From NCBI RefSeq assembly GCF_014842255.1, contig NZ_JACYVH010000003.1, positions 391,223 through 455,222 of the forward strand: a DNA stretch of 64,000 nt, in the 5' to 3' direction. The DNA comes from Frigoribacterium sp. CFBP 13712. Lineage in GTDB: Bacteria; Actinomycetota; Actinomycetes; Actinomycetales; Microbacteriaceae. Below, piece by piece: positions 44,545-54,419 of this stretch (its first letter is position 1; each line of letters opens with the position of its first letter). The position numbers and the translations under genes are program-made. A model generated the notes under the pieces. That model was not told the DNA's origin and did not search any database. It saw nothing but the letters and a program-made list of their open reading frames with translations.

Positions 44545-47356
44545 TAGACATTTCCGAGGTGTCGATCAGCGAACCTGCTCGCGTGGCGGCGAACTGCTCG
44601 GGTCCGCCAGCTGGTATGCAAACGCCGACGGCGACTGCCGGATGAGGTTGGTCTAGCCGCTTGTTGAAGTAAAACAGAATTTGGCCATGCGACCCCTGCG
44701 GTCGCCACGAGCTCGTTCCCGCTGTCGCCGGAAGAGACTCGTGGCGATGGTAGTAGTCGAAGAACTCGTCGCCGCGGTAGTCCAACATACCCGCGCTTGG
44801 GTCGTTCGTACCCCAAGTCGTGCTGAGGTCGCCTTTGGCATTGAGGCCCTTTCGAGTGGCCCGAATTGCAAACCCGAGACCAGGTAACGCATCGCCTGTC
44901 ACACTCTCGCCATCACCGTAACGGATGCCAACGGAAAACCGCGGCTGGTGAAGTTGCTTGGCCGCCAGGTTAGCCATGGCCCATCGCCCGGAGGGCACCC
45001 CCGCGACGAAGAGACCACGAACAGGGCGCGTAAGGCACGCCTCCCACAAGCGAAGATAAGCAGCAATGGAATATGGGTCCTCAAACCGCGCCTCGGAAGT
45101 CGGCCCACTCGGGCGCTCTGGGGCATTGTAAAAATTCATGCCGGCAGGGAGCTTTACCACACCGTCCACACGCACTTGAATCTCCTGCCACAACTCCGCC
45201 AACCGACTTTCCTGGCCAGGGGCGTAAGAGTCAAACGATAAGCTCTGAAGTAGGTCTGCCGCCTCGGAGAGGGAAAGCGTCCGGTCCAAAGCGCGTCCGC
45301 GCGTCACGCTCCCAACGTTAACGTCAGAAGATGCTGCGGCGAAGAGATTAGCGACCAGTTGCGCATTTGGGTCGACGCGCTGTCCATCGTTGACCAATCT
45401 AACGAAAGGCCTCGAACCTGGACAAAGCGGCAAACGGCCGATATTGGCGATCTTTGCTGTGGCAAGAAATCCCATGCCATGCAAAACCACCGGGGAAGGC
45501 GCAGCACCCTCAGCCATCTTTGCCGCAACCCCTTCACGCAATGCCTCATCTACGTGATGGTACGAGCGAAATAATTCAATCTGTTGCTTTCCGGCGAACA
45601 TGCGACATAGAGCAATATATTCGCCTCTGTAGCCAAACCAGCGTTGCATCTGCATTTGCGTGTCAGCAACGGGGCTTGCGGAGTTGCGGCGGAACAAAGC
45701 CGTAGTCATGCCCTCGAGGGTAAGCCCTCGGGCCATCACGTTGCCGGACACGAATATTGTCGAGAGGTCGCGCGCAGCGTGCCATTTCCCGGTCGATTGG
45801 TTGAGAATCGGCTTGTACTCGGGTCGATCGTCGGCACTTGGGTCGCTGTTCACAACGGATACGCGCGTGCCCGGGATAATTTCCGCTTCCAATATGCCAC
45901 GCACTGTCGACCAATCAGGAATCGACCGTGGATTCATGACATTAAATTCTAAGGAAATAGCCGCTGACGACGATGTGTAACGATCTATCCATGCCTCCCA
46001 CAAGGACTCCTCAGCGTACATCTTCGCAACCAGTTGACTCGGGAGGCGTGCATCGCCCGATTCGATCATGTCCCGTGCCACGGCGCGGTCTAGAACGCCA
46101 GCCCATAGAAGAACGTCTTCGGCCGCCGCGAAGTGAGCACCGATGTCAGCTGCCGGGTGCAACAGCATTGAGTGAGCGGGCGGCGAAATGACTTCTAAGT
46201 CTTCTTGAGAGGAGAAATCCAAGGATCTTACCGAATGCGGCCCGATTACACCTGACGTGGACGTCGAAGCCCAATGCAATCTTATAGCCCCAGCGATGAG
46301 GAAAGCCCGGAGAGAATCAGCGAGATCCCCGTCGGCCGCCTCCGACGTTTCGACGCAAAGCCCAGCACCCGCTCCACGCTCGTAATAGACCTCACCCCCA
46401 GTGTAAAAGTTCTTAAGGCCAGTCGGTTCTGGATACGTGGACGAGCGAAGGGCATCTAGATTGTCGTGATCGACTTGTTGGCCCACATCCAGAGGTGTCC
46501 TGAGTGAGATGACAAAATCTCGCGGAGCCAAAGGATTGTGGTCTTCTTGCAGCAAATTAGCCTGAGGAGTAGCTGTGTACCCAATGTATGATGCGAAAAG
46601 GTTATTCGGTGCACTGCTGGATCGCGGCTCCCACAGGTCGGCAATCGCACGAGGAATCTGCTTGAGAGTAGGCGTCAGCGGGTCTTGAGCCTGTTCCACG
46701 ACCGCATCAAGCACGGATCCATCATCGGCCTCATCGTCAAGAACGAGCATGTGCACAGGACGACCGAGCTGCTCAACTTCCCCGAAGACGCTCTGCCTTA
46801 GTTCACGGCCAAGGGCATACAAGTGATCCGTATGCTTCATCGCGACAATCACTAACGGTAAACCACGAGTCAATTTGCGCCTGACTTGCGCAGAAGGCAA
46901 TTTGTACATCTTGTCAAGCGAGCTAGAATTGCCGGACGTTACAAAACCGGGGCTCGGAGACAACATTCGACGCCGCGATTTTTCTACGCCCTCCTCGCCC
47001 GCGTCTAACTGCTCAACTAAACGCTCGTAGGTTTGACGCCAAAGGGATAGACGTGTACCCGCAAGTATGACAACTATGTCAATACCCTGATCGAGCGCGA
47101 GCGCAGTTACCCCGAACATTGAGGCTGTTTTACCCGATTGCACTGACCCTAAAACAAGCCCGGTGCGTGCTCTGTCTTTGGGCCACGTATCCGTACCCGG
47201 ATGACCGCCACCCAATAATCCCCGGTCGACAATGTACGTACAATCAGCCTCAAGTACGCCACGTGCGGTCGACGTCATCTGATGCAGCGCGGCAGAATAG
47301 CGGTCCCACCACGTGCTTTCCGATTTGGACGGCCCGTCGAAGTGCACTTGTTCCAT
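44531..47356 (-). CDS. Z1-domain superfamily II ATPase
   Basis: A 941-residue protein. It has Walker A GSVQSGKTA (residues 70-78), a DEAD-like motif (VLDDEADD, 206-212), GYTATPQAN (259-267), and the Z1 domain with FVSGNVMARGLTLEGM (about 545) and QMQMQRWFGYR (about 575). These are superfamily II helicase/translocase features, so it should move on DNA for a restriction system. It follows the DUF262 gene by 7 bases. The C-terminal 250 residues look like a separate substrate or partner domain. Family call is firm; the role is from family knowledge. Confidence 0.87.
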   Translation of the reverse strand: MEQVHFDGPSKSESTWWDRYSAALHQMTSTARGVLEADCTYIVDRGLLGGGHPGTDTWPKDRARTGLVLGSVQSGKTASMFGVTALALDQGIDIVVILAGTRLSLWRQTYERLVEQLDAGEEGVEKSRRRMLSPSPGFVTSGNSSSLDKMYKLPSAQVRRKLTRGLPLVIVAMKHTDHLYALGRELRQSVFGEVEQLGRPVHMLVLDDEADDGSVLDAVVEQAQDPLTPTLKQIPRAIADLWEPRSSSAPNNLFASYIGYTATPQANLLQEDHNPLAPRDFVISLRTPLDVGQQVDHDNLDALRSSTYPEPTGLKNFYTGGEVYYERGAGAGLCVETSEAADGDLADSLRAFLIAGAIRLHWASTSTSGVIGPHSVRSLDFSSQEDLEVISPPAHSMLLHPAADIGAHFAAAEDVLLWAGVLDRAVARDMIESGDARLPSQLVAKMYAEESLWEAWIDRYTSSSAAISLEFNVMNPRSIPDWSTVRGILEAEIIPGTRVSVVNSDPSADDRPEYKPILNQSTGKWHAARDLSTIFVSGNVMARGLTLEGMTTALFRRNSASPVADTQMQMQRWFGYRGEYIALCRMFAGKQQIELFRSYHHVDEALREGVAAKMAEGAAPSPVVLHGMGFLATAKIANIGRLPLCPGSRPFVRLVNDGQRVDPNAQLVANLFAAASSDVNVGSVTRGRALDRTLSLSEAADLLQSLSFDSYAPGQESRLAELWQEIQVRVDGVVKLPAGMNFYNAPERPSGPTSEARFEDPYSIAAYLRLWEACLTRPVRGLFVAGVPSGRWAMANLAAKQLHQPRFSVGIRYGDGESVTGDALPGLGFAIRATRKGLNAKGDLSTTWGTNDPSAGMLDYRGDEFFDYYHRHESLPATAGTSSWRPQGSHGQILFYFNKRLDQPHPAVAVGVCIPAGGPEQFAATRAGSLIDTSEMSNDEL

Positions 47357-47363
47357 GGTTCAG

Positions 47364-49256
47364 TCACACGCCCTTCGGCAAAATACGACTTGCCAGGAGA
47401 GACTCGACGCCGGAAGAACCATAATTGGAACGAATTTGCTCCGAGGCCAGAGAAATATCTATTCCAAGCTCCTCAACGACACCCGCGGCGATACGGGCAA
47501 TGAAGTCCCATTGCGTACGAGTTTGAGTCTTGGAAGGACGCGTCCACCGGCTAAGCGCAGCCTCCCGAATCCCTTCGGCATGCGCCTCGAGTTGTTCTTC
47601 TACAGTCAATGGCGCATACGCCGTGGCAATAGCAACTCCGAGTAGTGTCCCGACCAATTGAAGATCTTGCCATCGGCCGCTCTTCCCATCCCCCCGGAAT
47701 CTCTCTGGCCAAAGCTCATCGTAAGCTGCGTGCAGACTGGCCGCTTTTGAAACAAGAATGAACAGGTCAGCGAGAATTGCTGTCTTGCGCAGCGGATGTG
47801 AAGGATTATCCTGTACCCGCTTTAAGAGGTCATCAGTGTGTCGTGCAGTTGAGGGAAGCAGCTTGCTCCCCGAATCGTTTACAAGCGCCGCTATGATCCA
47901 TCCAAGCACCTTGGTGCGGCGATAGCGGGCTTCGCCGAATCCGTAGTCAGCAAGAGTCTTTCCAAGTTCCCCAATACCAGATACTTGCACGAGCGAAGGC
48001 GCGATGTCTGCGACTTGCGCGCTAGCACTTGCGTCACCTGCGGCCACGAGGATGGCGCGAGTCAGTTCTACATCATGAAAGACCGCGTTACGTATCTCCT
48101 CAGCATTTAAGTGCATGCCTTGCTTGTTATACAGATTGAAAACTTCATGAATCTGACGCTGGCTAGCCTTTGTATATTCAATGACAGGCACTTTATAGTC
48201 TGGCGCGCCTTCAAATAATTCCTCGACCGTCACTTCTTGGTCGGCTACTTGAATCGTATGGCCCTTAATTTGCGTGTAATACTTGCCACGCAATTGCTCT
48301 AAATCTTTTCCGACCAGCACTCCGCTTTTGTCGTCGCGAAGACGAAAAGGAAAATAGTAATCATCTTCCAACTTGGTGGTGAGCGGCTCACCCATATACG
48401 CTTTCCATGCCGTTCGGAATTTTGGATAATCATTTTGAAATTTATCCAGAAATCCAGCCTCTGGATTTGATTTGTCAGCCTCAGCTACTCTCGCTACGGC
48501 TGCGGGATGTTTGCCTACGAAGCGTAAAATAGCCGTCAGTCGCTGCTTACCATCGACAACATCGTCGGGTTCCGCACCAGCCTTACGGAGCAATATGATG
48601 GAAGGCAATGGAATGCCACGAAGAATCGACTCAATGAGCTTCTGCCGATCCCCAGTTCGCCACACGTCTCCCCGCTGATATGACGGCGTCAGGTTCAGTT
48701 TTTTCTTGGTCAATTGAAAAATATGCCAGACGTCAGCTTTCGCAGTTACAGGTTCAGCCGGCGTGACATCTTCGTCATCACCTTCAGTTTCCCAACGACT
48801 CACCCACGTCGCAGTTCCGGACGCGTAAGTACCGCCCACGGCAGTAAGTTCCGCTAGAAACTCATCTTTAAGCCGGGTGGCCACTTCAGCTCGCGCGGCG
48901 AGGCGCTCCATGGCATCGCCAGTCAGCCTCGCAACTCCATTCTCCTCTTCAACGCCTCCTGCGACTGGAGCAAAACTGAGACTTCTAGCAATACTAAAAA
49001 TAAATGCTTCGCGGTCGTTGTCCGAGAGATCATCATCGAAGTGCAGCCAGCCCTGGACATCGACTAGCCTTGAAATCCAAGCGTCGGACTCGAAGTCGAC
49101 GTCGGCGGGCGTAAAGCTAGCGCACGCTTGAACCCCCTCGGGACAATCACTTACGTCCGATAGTTCGGAGAGAGCTTCAGCAACTCGATCCTGCGCTTGG
49201 CCGCGCAAACTTTCGTCGGGCCCATCCTCGAGAGTCTCAGGAGATTCGTGAGTCAT
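47364..49256 (-). CDS. DUF262-domain protein (ParB-like NTPase/nuclease)
   Basis: A 630-residue protein. The first 170 residues are helical and acidic. DUF262 follows: LTPSYQRGDVWRTGDRQKLIESILRGIPLPSIILLR (about 189-223) and the VDGKQRLTAILRF motif (about 234-246), a form of D-G-x-Q-R seen in GmrS/Dnd-related proteins. No C-terminal HNH (DUF1524) domain is visible, so it resembles the NTP-sensing half alone. ATG 49256 has GGGAGG upstream. It sits between the methyltransferase and Z1 genes, where related systems carry a MutL/MORC-like ATPase or AIPR gene. Confidence 0.82.
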   Translation of the reverse strand: MTHESPETLEDGPDESLRGQAQDRVAEALSELSDVSDCPEGVQACASFTPADVDFESDAWISRLVDVQGWLHFDDDLSDNDREAFIFSIARSLSFAPVAGGVEEENGVARLTGDAMERLAARAEVATRLKDEFLAELTAVGGTYASGTATWVSRWETEGDDEDVTPAEPVTAKADVWHIFQLTKKKLNLTPSYQRGDVWRTGDRQKLIESILRGIPLPSIILLRKAGAEPDDVVDGKQRLTAILRFVGKHPAAVARVAEADKSNPEAGFLDKFQNDYPKFRTAWKAYMGEPLTTKLEDDYYFPFRLRDDKSGVLVGKDLEQLRGKYYTQIKGHTIQVADQEVTVEELFEGAPDYKVPVIEYTKASQRQIHEVFNLYNKQGMHLNAEEIRNAVFHDVELTRAILVAAGDASASAQVADIAPSLVQVSGIGELGKTLADYGFGEARYRRTKVLGWIIAALVNDSGSKLLPSTARHTDDLLKRVQDNPSHPLRKTAILADLFILVSKAASLHAAYDELWPERFRGDGKSGRWQDLQLVGTLLGVAIATAYAPLTVEEQLEAHAEGIREAALSRWTRPSKTQTRTQWDFIARIAAGVVEELGIDISLASEQIRSNYGSSGVESLLASRILPKGV

Positions 49257-49291
49257 TTTGGGTTCCTCCCAGATGCTGTCGTAAGTTGCCT

Positions 49292-50698
49292 CTATGCAGC
49301 ATTGCACGTCATCCCGACATCCGACGACACAATTTTCATCCGGCTCTCGCCTGCAACGAGATCCTTGACGAGAGTCTCTGCAATCTTTCGGACGACCATC
49401 GCGTTCACGGCGTTGCCCAAAGCCTTGTACGCGTCAGAGTCATTAGCGGGAAGAGTAATTCCTCCAAGGCTTTGCAGCCTTGCGCATTCGCCAGGTGTCA
49501 TGTAGCGCCGCGCACCCGTACCTGAAATATTAGATCCTAAGATTGGAACCTGTGTCTGCGTCATAGCGATCAACGCAGGCGCCGTTGTTGGCCGCTTCAC
49601 TCGGATTCCTGATGCTCGAACTTGCATCACATAGTCATCTATATCTCTGACGCCACCTTGAGCATTCCATTCGAACTTCTGGAAGCTAGAAGGGTATGTC
49701 CACGGCTTCCACTGAGCCAGCCACGGATCGATCCAGGCTTCGTTGTCACGATAGAAATGTCGGTTCTGCCGAATGAAGGCGCGCTTCCACTGAGGGAATA
49801 CAAGGCTGCCTTCACGTCGCGAATGGCTTGGAATTATTTCTTTTTGCTCAGCGATATCAAGTCCTCGAAGCGGCCAACCAAACGAACCACTAAAGTTATA
49901 GAGTTCGTCTGAAGATCCCTCCGACCAAGCTCGAGGTGGCGTCATCTCCTCAAAGGGATAATTCGCCCGAAATTCCATTGACCAAATTGGAAAAGATGGA
50001 AGTTTTACGTTCTTCGGTGCACGTTGCAGAAAGTCACTCCACATGTTGATCGCCATCTGAGTCCGAGGAGGTACCTCACGGACAGGACGAGCATCCGGAT
50101 CTAGTGCAGTAGAAATGGTCGTTATCTCTTGGCCCTCAACTGGCCACTTGAATCCACTCAGTCCTCCCTCTGATGAAAGGGAGCCAACAAAATACGCCCG
50201 TTCGCGAACCTGCGGGATACCGAACTGATGCGGCGACAATTTTTTAACATCGACCTCGTAGCCAAGATCGACAAGCATCCTGAGGATGGTCGCTAATGTC
50301 GAACCACCATCATGTTTTAAAATATTTGCGACATTTTCCAAGACGAATCGACTGGGACGCTTCACGCGCAAAATATCATGTACTTTGAAGAATAGATGAC
50401 CTTGGAGCGTGTCCTCAAATCCTTGCTGAGCACCTGACTTAGAGAACGGCTGACACGGAAAGCCGGCTGTGAGAACTTCATGGTGTGGCACTTGTTCGGC
50501 AATCACCTCATCCGTGTCAAGTTGGTTTACGTCCGACCATGGGGCGACACCAAAATTCGTTTTATAGAGAGCGTTGAGGCCTGACTCCCACTCCGCCGCG
50601 AATACGCCCTGGCCACCGAGTTCCGCGAGCGCGACGTGAAAACCTCCGAGCCCAGCAAACAAGTCAACAAACCTGAACGAGGGAGGTTGGCCTACCAT
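49292..50698 (-). CDS. dcm: DNA cytosine-5 methyltransferase
   Basis: A 468-residue C5 methyltransferase with motif I (FAGLGGF, 14-20), motif IV with catalytic Cys82 (GFPCQPFSKSG), motif VI (FVLENVAN, 118-125), motif VIII (QVRERAYFVG) and motif X (YKALGNAVNAMV). Between VIII and X lies a target-recognition region of about 220 residues, larger than in minimal enzymes. ATG 50698 with AAGGAG is chosen over a 45-residue longer frame. It would protect host DNA from the neighbouring nuclease genes. First gene of the operon. Confidence 0.9.
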   Translation of the reverse strand: MVGQPPSFRFVDLFAGLGGFHVALAELGGQGVFAAEWESGLNALYKTNFGVAPWSDVNQLDTDEVIAEQVPHHEVLTAGFPCQPFSKSGAQQGFEDTLQGHLFFKVHDILRVKRPSRFVLENVANILKHDGGSTLATILRMLVDLGYEVDVKKLSPHQFGIPQVRERAYFVGSLSSEGGLSGFKWPVEGQEITTISTALDPDARPVREVPPRTQMAINMWSDFLQRAPKNVKLPSFPIWSMEFRANYPFEEMTPPRAWSEGSSDELYNFSGSFGWPLRGLDIAEQKEIIPSHSRREGSLVFPQWKRAFIRQNRHFYRDNEAWIDPWLAQWKPWTYPSSFQKFEWNAQGGVRDIDDYVMQVRASGIRVKRPTTAPALIAMTQTQVPILGSNISGTGARRYMTPGECARLQSLGGITLPANDSDAYKALGNAVNAMVVRKIAETLVKDLVAGESRMKIVSSDVGMTCNAA

Positions 50699-51133
50699 TT
50701 TGCGCGTTCTCCTTAAAATCCGAGATATCGTTCGATTTGCTTCTGCCCCTGAGGTGAGGCACGAAGCAGAATACGGCGGTTCACCGCAGATTCCACGGGC
50801 CGTTACCTCAACAGTAGGAGCAGCGTCCGACATAGCTGGTGTCCCGCGCCGGCGAGGCCGCCCCGATGAAGTCAGGCAGTGGACTGTCCCCAGCTCTAGT
50901 TGGCGCTCGTATCAGAACGTGCCAGCGGTCCTCTACTGCTACGGGGCACACTTCGCAACTTCGCCAGCTAACCCACAGGCGCGGGAGCCCCGGTTATTTG
51001 GACATCGGAGGCACCACAGAAGTGCAGCGTCCGCGCGATCAGTACCCACCATCCCCTGACAGCGGGAGCAGAAATGCGAGTGGCTGTGCCTCGATTGTCA
51101 CACGGCCTTAGCAAGCATTACTCGCATCATTGG
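50699..51133. other. no gene seen; left of tRNA-Pro
   Basis: About 435 bases between the methyltransferase start and the tRNA. It should hold the promoter of the defence operon. Short frames only. No integrase or clear attachment repeat was found. Confidence 0.5.
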
Positions 51134-51207
<74 letters not shown>

Positions 51208-51469
51208 AGAAAACTGTCGCTGAGCAACCGATTCCTTGGTGTTGCCCCGACCGAGGCAACCTGACCAGCATAGCGGATCGTCGAGGCGGTTCGCGCCACA
51301 CGAGACACGAACGAGTCGCAGCCGGTCGACCGCGCCCAACACACTCGCCTCAAGACGACGCCATGCACTTCAACCCGGTCCGCGACGACACATCGCCACC
51401 ACACACCCCAAGTTGCGCCGAGTTACGCCCACCAAGCGCCGACTCCCCCGTCGCACCTACCGTCAGGGC

Positions 51470-52387
51470 ATGCCCACCACCGCGACCACCGCCTCCCGCG
51501 CCCTGCCGATCTCAGTCCGCGGTGTCGGGCGACGGTTCGCGCGCGACGTGCTGCGCGGGGTCGACCTCGAGGTGGCGGCCGGCGAGATCGTCGCCGTGCT
51601 CGGGCCGAGCGGATGCGGCAAGTCGACGTTGCTGCGCCAGATCGGCGGACTCGACGTGCCTGACAGCGGCAGCGTCATCATCGGCGACTCCCCCAGCCGG
51701 CCCGCCGACCAGCGGTGCGCGATCGCGTTCCAGGAGCCGCGCCTCCTGCCCTGGCGCACCCTCCGCGACAACGTCGCCCTCGGCCTCCCCAAACGCAAGA
51801 CCGACGGCAGCAAGCCCACCAAAGACGAGAACCAGGCCCGCATCAGCGAGCTGCTCGACCTCGTCCAGCTCGGCAGCGTCGGAGGGCACCGCCCCCGCCA
51901 GGTCTCCGGAGGCATGGCCCAGCGCACCTCCCTCGCCCGCGCCCTGGCCCGCGAACCGAAAATCCTGCTGCTCGACGAGCCGTTCGGAGCCCTCGACGCC
52001 CTCACCCGACTCCGCATGCAAGACCTGTTGCTCGACGTGCACGACGCCCTGCCCACCACCGTCGTCCTCGTCACCCACGACGTCGACGAGGCCCTCTACC
52101 TCGCCGACCGCATCGTCCTTCTCGACGACCTCGCCGCGGCCGACGCCACCCCCGACCGGCCCCGAGGAGGCGCGGTGCCAGCCCCCGACACCGCCCACCC
52201 CACCAGCCGAGGAGGCGCGGTGCCAGCCCCCGACACCGCCCACCCCACCAGCATCCGCCGCATAGTCGACGTCCCCGGAGCCGGCCTCGGCCGCCGCGAT
52301 CGCGACGACCCCGCCCTCGCCACCCTCCGCCACGACCTGCTCGCCGAGCTCGGAGTAGTCCGCACCCCCCGCGCCGCCCCTCACTAG
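51470..52387 (+). CDS. sulfonate/nitrate/taurine-type ABC ATPase
   Basis: A 305-residue ATPase of the SsuB/TauB branch: Walker A GPSGCGKST, Q-loop (AFQEPRLLPWRTLRDNV, diagnostic for this branch), signature VSGGMAQR, Walker B (ILLLDEPFGALDALTR) and H-loop (LVTHDVDEALYLADRI). After the domain is a tail in which a 15-residue unit (RGGAVPAPDTAHPTS) is directly duplicated, each starting with a dispersed-repeat copy. ATG 51470 is the start that fits the fold; the ribosome site is weak. First gene of the transporter cluster. Confidence 0.88.
   Translation: MPTTATTASRALPISVRGVGRRFARDVLRGVDLEVAAGEIVAVLGPSGCGKSTLLRQIGGLDVPDSGSVIIGDSPSRPADQRCAIAFQEPRLLPWRTLRDNVALGLPKRKTDGSKPTKDENQARISELLDLVQLGSVGGHRPRQVSGGMAQRTSLARALAREPKILLLDEPFGALDALTRLRMQDLLLDVHDALPTTVVLVTHDVDEALYLADRIVLLDDLAAADATPDRPRGGAVPAPDTAHPTSRGGAVPAPDTAHPTSIRRIVDVPGAGLGRRDRDDPALATLRHDLLAELGVVRTPRAAPH
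52162..52251. repeat. 45-bp tandem duplication including the dispersed repeat
   Basis: Two identical 45-bp units start at 52162 and 52207, each with CCGAGGAGGCGCGGTGCC at its head. The unit is a multiple of three, so the ATPase gene stays open. Confidence 0.85.
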
Positions 52388-52412
52388 CTATTACGCATCC
52401 ACGCGTAACAGC
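52387..52412. terminator. GCTATTACGC hairpin in the transporter cluster
   Basis: GCTATTACGC (52387-52396) and GCGTAACAGC (52403-52412) pair with one mismatch around a 6-base loop, right after the ATPase stop. Similar to 30569-30594. It may lower expression between ATPase and binding-protein genes or stabilise the mRNA. Confidence 0.5.
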
Positions 52413-52458
52413 CCCTCCCCACGAACCGCACCGCCCCCGACAGCACGGAGACGACACG

Positions 52459-53541
52459 ATGACGACCCGCCCCTCCTTCACTCGCCGCACCCGCACCTCC
52501 TGGGCCGGCGCCCTCGCCCTCACCGCCGCGACCGCACTCGCCCTGACCGGCTGCGTCGCCGGCGAGGACGCCCAGGGCAACGCGGCCGGTGCGGGCACCG
52601 GCTCCGACGACGCCGCTGCAGGCAGCAGCAGCAGCGGCGAGTGGTCCACCGACACCCTTAACATCGACTTCGCGACCTACAACCCCCTCAGCCTCATCGT
52701 CAAAGACCAGGGCTTCATCGAGGAGGCGCTGGGCGACGACGTCGAGGTCACCTGGACTCAGTCGGCCGGCAGCAACAAGGCCAACGAGCTGCTGCGGGCC
52801 GGAGCCGTCGACGTCGCATCCACCGCCGGCTCCGCCGCCCTGCTCGCCCGCTCGAACGGCTCGCCGATCCACACCATCGACATCTACTCGCAGCCCGAGT
52901 GGTCGGCCCTCGTCGTCCCCGAAGACAGCGACATCAGCGACGTCGACGACCTCGAGGGCAAGACGATCGCGGCCACGACCGGCACCGATCCGTACTTCTT
53001 CCTGCTGCAGGCGCTCGACGAGGCCGGGCTCAGCGCCGACGACGTCACCATCGAGAACCTCCAGCACGCCGACGGACGCGCCGCCCTCGAGAACGGCAGC
53101 GTCGACGCCTGGTCGGGCCTCGACCCGATCATGGCCGCCAGCGAGGCCGAGTCGGACACCAAGCTGATCTACCGCAACGTCGACTTCAACACGTACGGGT
53201 TCCTCAACGCGACCGAGTCGTTCATCGACGAGTCGCCCGACGTCGCCCAGGTCGTCGTCGACGCCTATGAGAAGGCCCGCGCCTGGGCGGAGGACAACCC
53301 CGACGAGACCGCGAGCATCCTCGCCGACGTCGCCGGCATCGACCCCGCCGTCGCGACCAGCGTGCTCGAGCGCACCCACTTCGACGTCGACCCCGTGCCC
53401 GGCGACGACCAGCGCGCCGTCCTCGAGGTCGTCGCGCCGATCCTCGTCGAGACCGGAGACGTCGCCTCGCAAGACACCGTCGACGACGCCCTCGACTCGC
53501 TCTTCGACCCCTCCTTCGCCGAGGAGACCGACCCGTCGTGA
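52459..53541 (+). CDS. sulfonate/nitrate-type substrate-binding lipoprotein
   Basis: A 360-residue binding protein of the SsuA/NMT1 family. Signal peptide with lipobox (LALTGC), low-complexity linker, then LNIDFATYNPLSLIVKDQGFIEEALG, SAGSNKANELLRAGAVDVASTAGSAALLARSNG and LEGKTIAATTGTDPYFFLLQALDEAGL. These are hallmarks of the aliphatic-sulfonate group, though nitrate or taurine is possible. The stop overlaps the permease start (GTGA). Confidence 0.9.
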   Translation: MTTRPSFTRRTRTSWAGALALTAATALALTGCVAGEDAQGNAAGAGTGSDDAAAGSSSSGEWSTDTLNIDFATYNPLSLIVKDQGFIEEALGDDVEVTWTQSAGSNKANELLRAGAVDVASTAGSAALLARSNGSPIHTIDIYSQPEWSALVVPEDSDISDVDDLEGKTIAATTGTDPYFFLLQALDEAGLSADDVTIENLQHADGRAALENGSVDAWSGLDPIMAASEAESDTKLIYRNVDFNTYGFLNATESFIDESPDVAQVVVDAYEKARAWAEDNPDETASILADVAGIDPAVATSVLERTHFDVDPVPGDDQRAVLEVVAPILVETGDVASQDTVDDALDSLFDPSFAEETDPS

Positions 53542-54419
53542 CCGATCTCGTCTCCGGCAGCACCCGCGAGGCCGACGCCCGTCAGGCCGTCCGCGACGCG
53601 ACCGTCCCTCCGACCGCAGCAGCAGCAGCCGAGGAGGCGCGGCGCACCTCCTCGGCCCCCTCCCGTCGTCGACGCCTCCCCCTGGCACTGCTCGGGGTGC
53701 TGTTGCCCGTCGCCGTGCTCGCCGCCTGGCTCCTCGCCACCAGCGTCGGAGGCGTGCCGAGCTATCGCGTGCCGTCGCCGCTCGACGTCTGGACGGCCGG
53801 CGTGCAGCTCGCCGGCACCGGGCAGCTCGGGCAGTACGTCGCGATCTCGGTGCAGCGGGTGCTGATCGGCTTCGCCGTCGGCTCGCTGATCGGACTCGTG
53901 CTCGGCGCCGTCGTCGGGCTGTCGCGGGTCGGCGAGGCCGTGCTGGCGCCGTCGATCGCGGCCGTGCGCGCCGTGCCGTCGCTCGCGTGGGTTCCGCTGC
54001 TGATCCTGTACCTCGGCATCGGCGAGGACTCGAAGGTCACGCTGATCGCGATCGGCGCGGCGTTCCCGGTGTTCACGACCGTTGCCGGGTCGCTGCGGCA
54101 CGTCGACCCGCACCTGGTCGAGGCGGGGCGGGCCTACGGGCTGCGTCGCGTGTCGCTGTTCACGCGGGTGCAGCTGCCGGCGGTGATCCCGTCGCTGGTG
54201 TCGGGGCTGCGGCTCGCGCTCGCGCAGGCGTGGCTGTTCCTGGTCGCGGCGGAGCTGATCGCGTCGTCGATGGGGCTCGGGTTCCTGCTGACGGAGTCGC
54301 AGTCGAACGGTCGCGTCGACCGCATCTACCTGGCGATCCTGCTGCTGGCGCTGCTCGGGACGCTGAGCGACACCGTGCTGAACGTGGTGCAGCGAGTGGC
54401 GCTGCGCCGCTGGCGCTAG
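53538..54419 (+). CDS. sulfonate/nitrate-type ABC permease
   Basis: A 293-residue permease of the SsuC/TauC type with six spans: from LALLGVLLPVAVLAAWLLA through GFAVGSLIGLVLGAVVGLS, and the EAA-type loop EAGRAYGLRRVSLFTRVQLPAVIPSL. The N-terminal 50 residues are extra and carry EEARRTSSA, made by two facing dispersed-repeat copies at 53628 and 53645. With the ATPase and binding protein it completes the importer. It is followed at once by a minisatellite. Confidence 0.92.
   Translation: MTDLVSGSTREADARQAVRDATVPPTAAAAAEEARRTSSAPSRRRRLPLALLGVLLPVAVLAAWLLATSVGGVPSYRVPSPLDVWTAGVQLAGTGQLGQYVAISVQRVLIGFAVGSLIGLVLGAVVGLSRVGEAVLAPSIAAVRAVPSLAWVPLLILYLGIGEDSKVTLIAIGAAFPVFTTVAGSLRHVDPHLVEAGRAYGLRRVSLFTRVQLPAVIPSLVSGLRLALAQAWLFLVAAELIASSMGLGFLLTESQSNGRVDRIYLAILLLALLGTLSDTVLNVVQRVALRRWR
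53628..53657. repeat. facing pair of dispersed repeats in the permease gene
   Basis: Forward copy GCCGAGGAGGCGCGG and reverse copy GCACCTCCTCGGCC face each other with almost no spacer, forming a hairpin inside the coding sequence. The pair encodes the non-conserved segment EEARRTSSA. Confidence 0.75.

Noticed and set aside
51737-51750. Repeat-like GCGCCTCCTG in the TauB-type ATPase
   Set aside because: It encodes the EPRLLPW motif, which is conserved in this ATPase branch for functional reasons.
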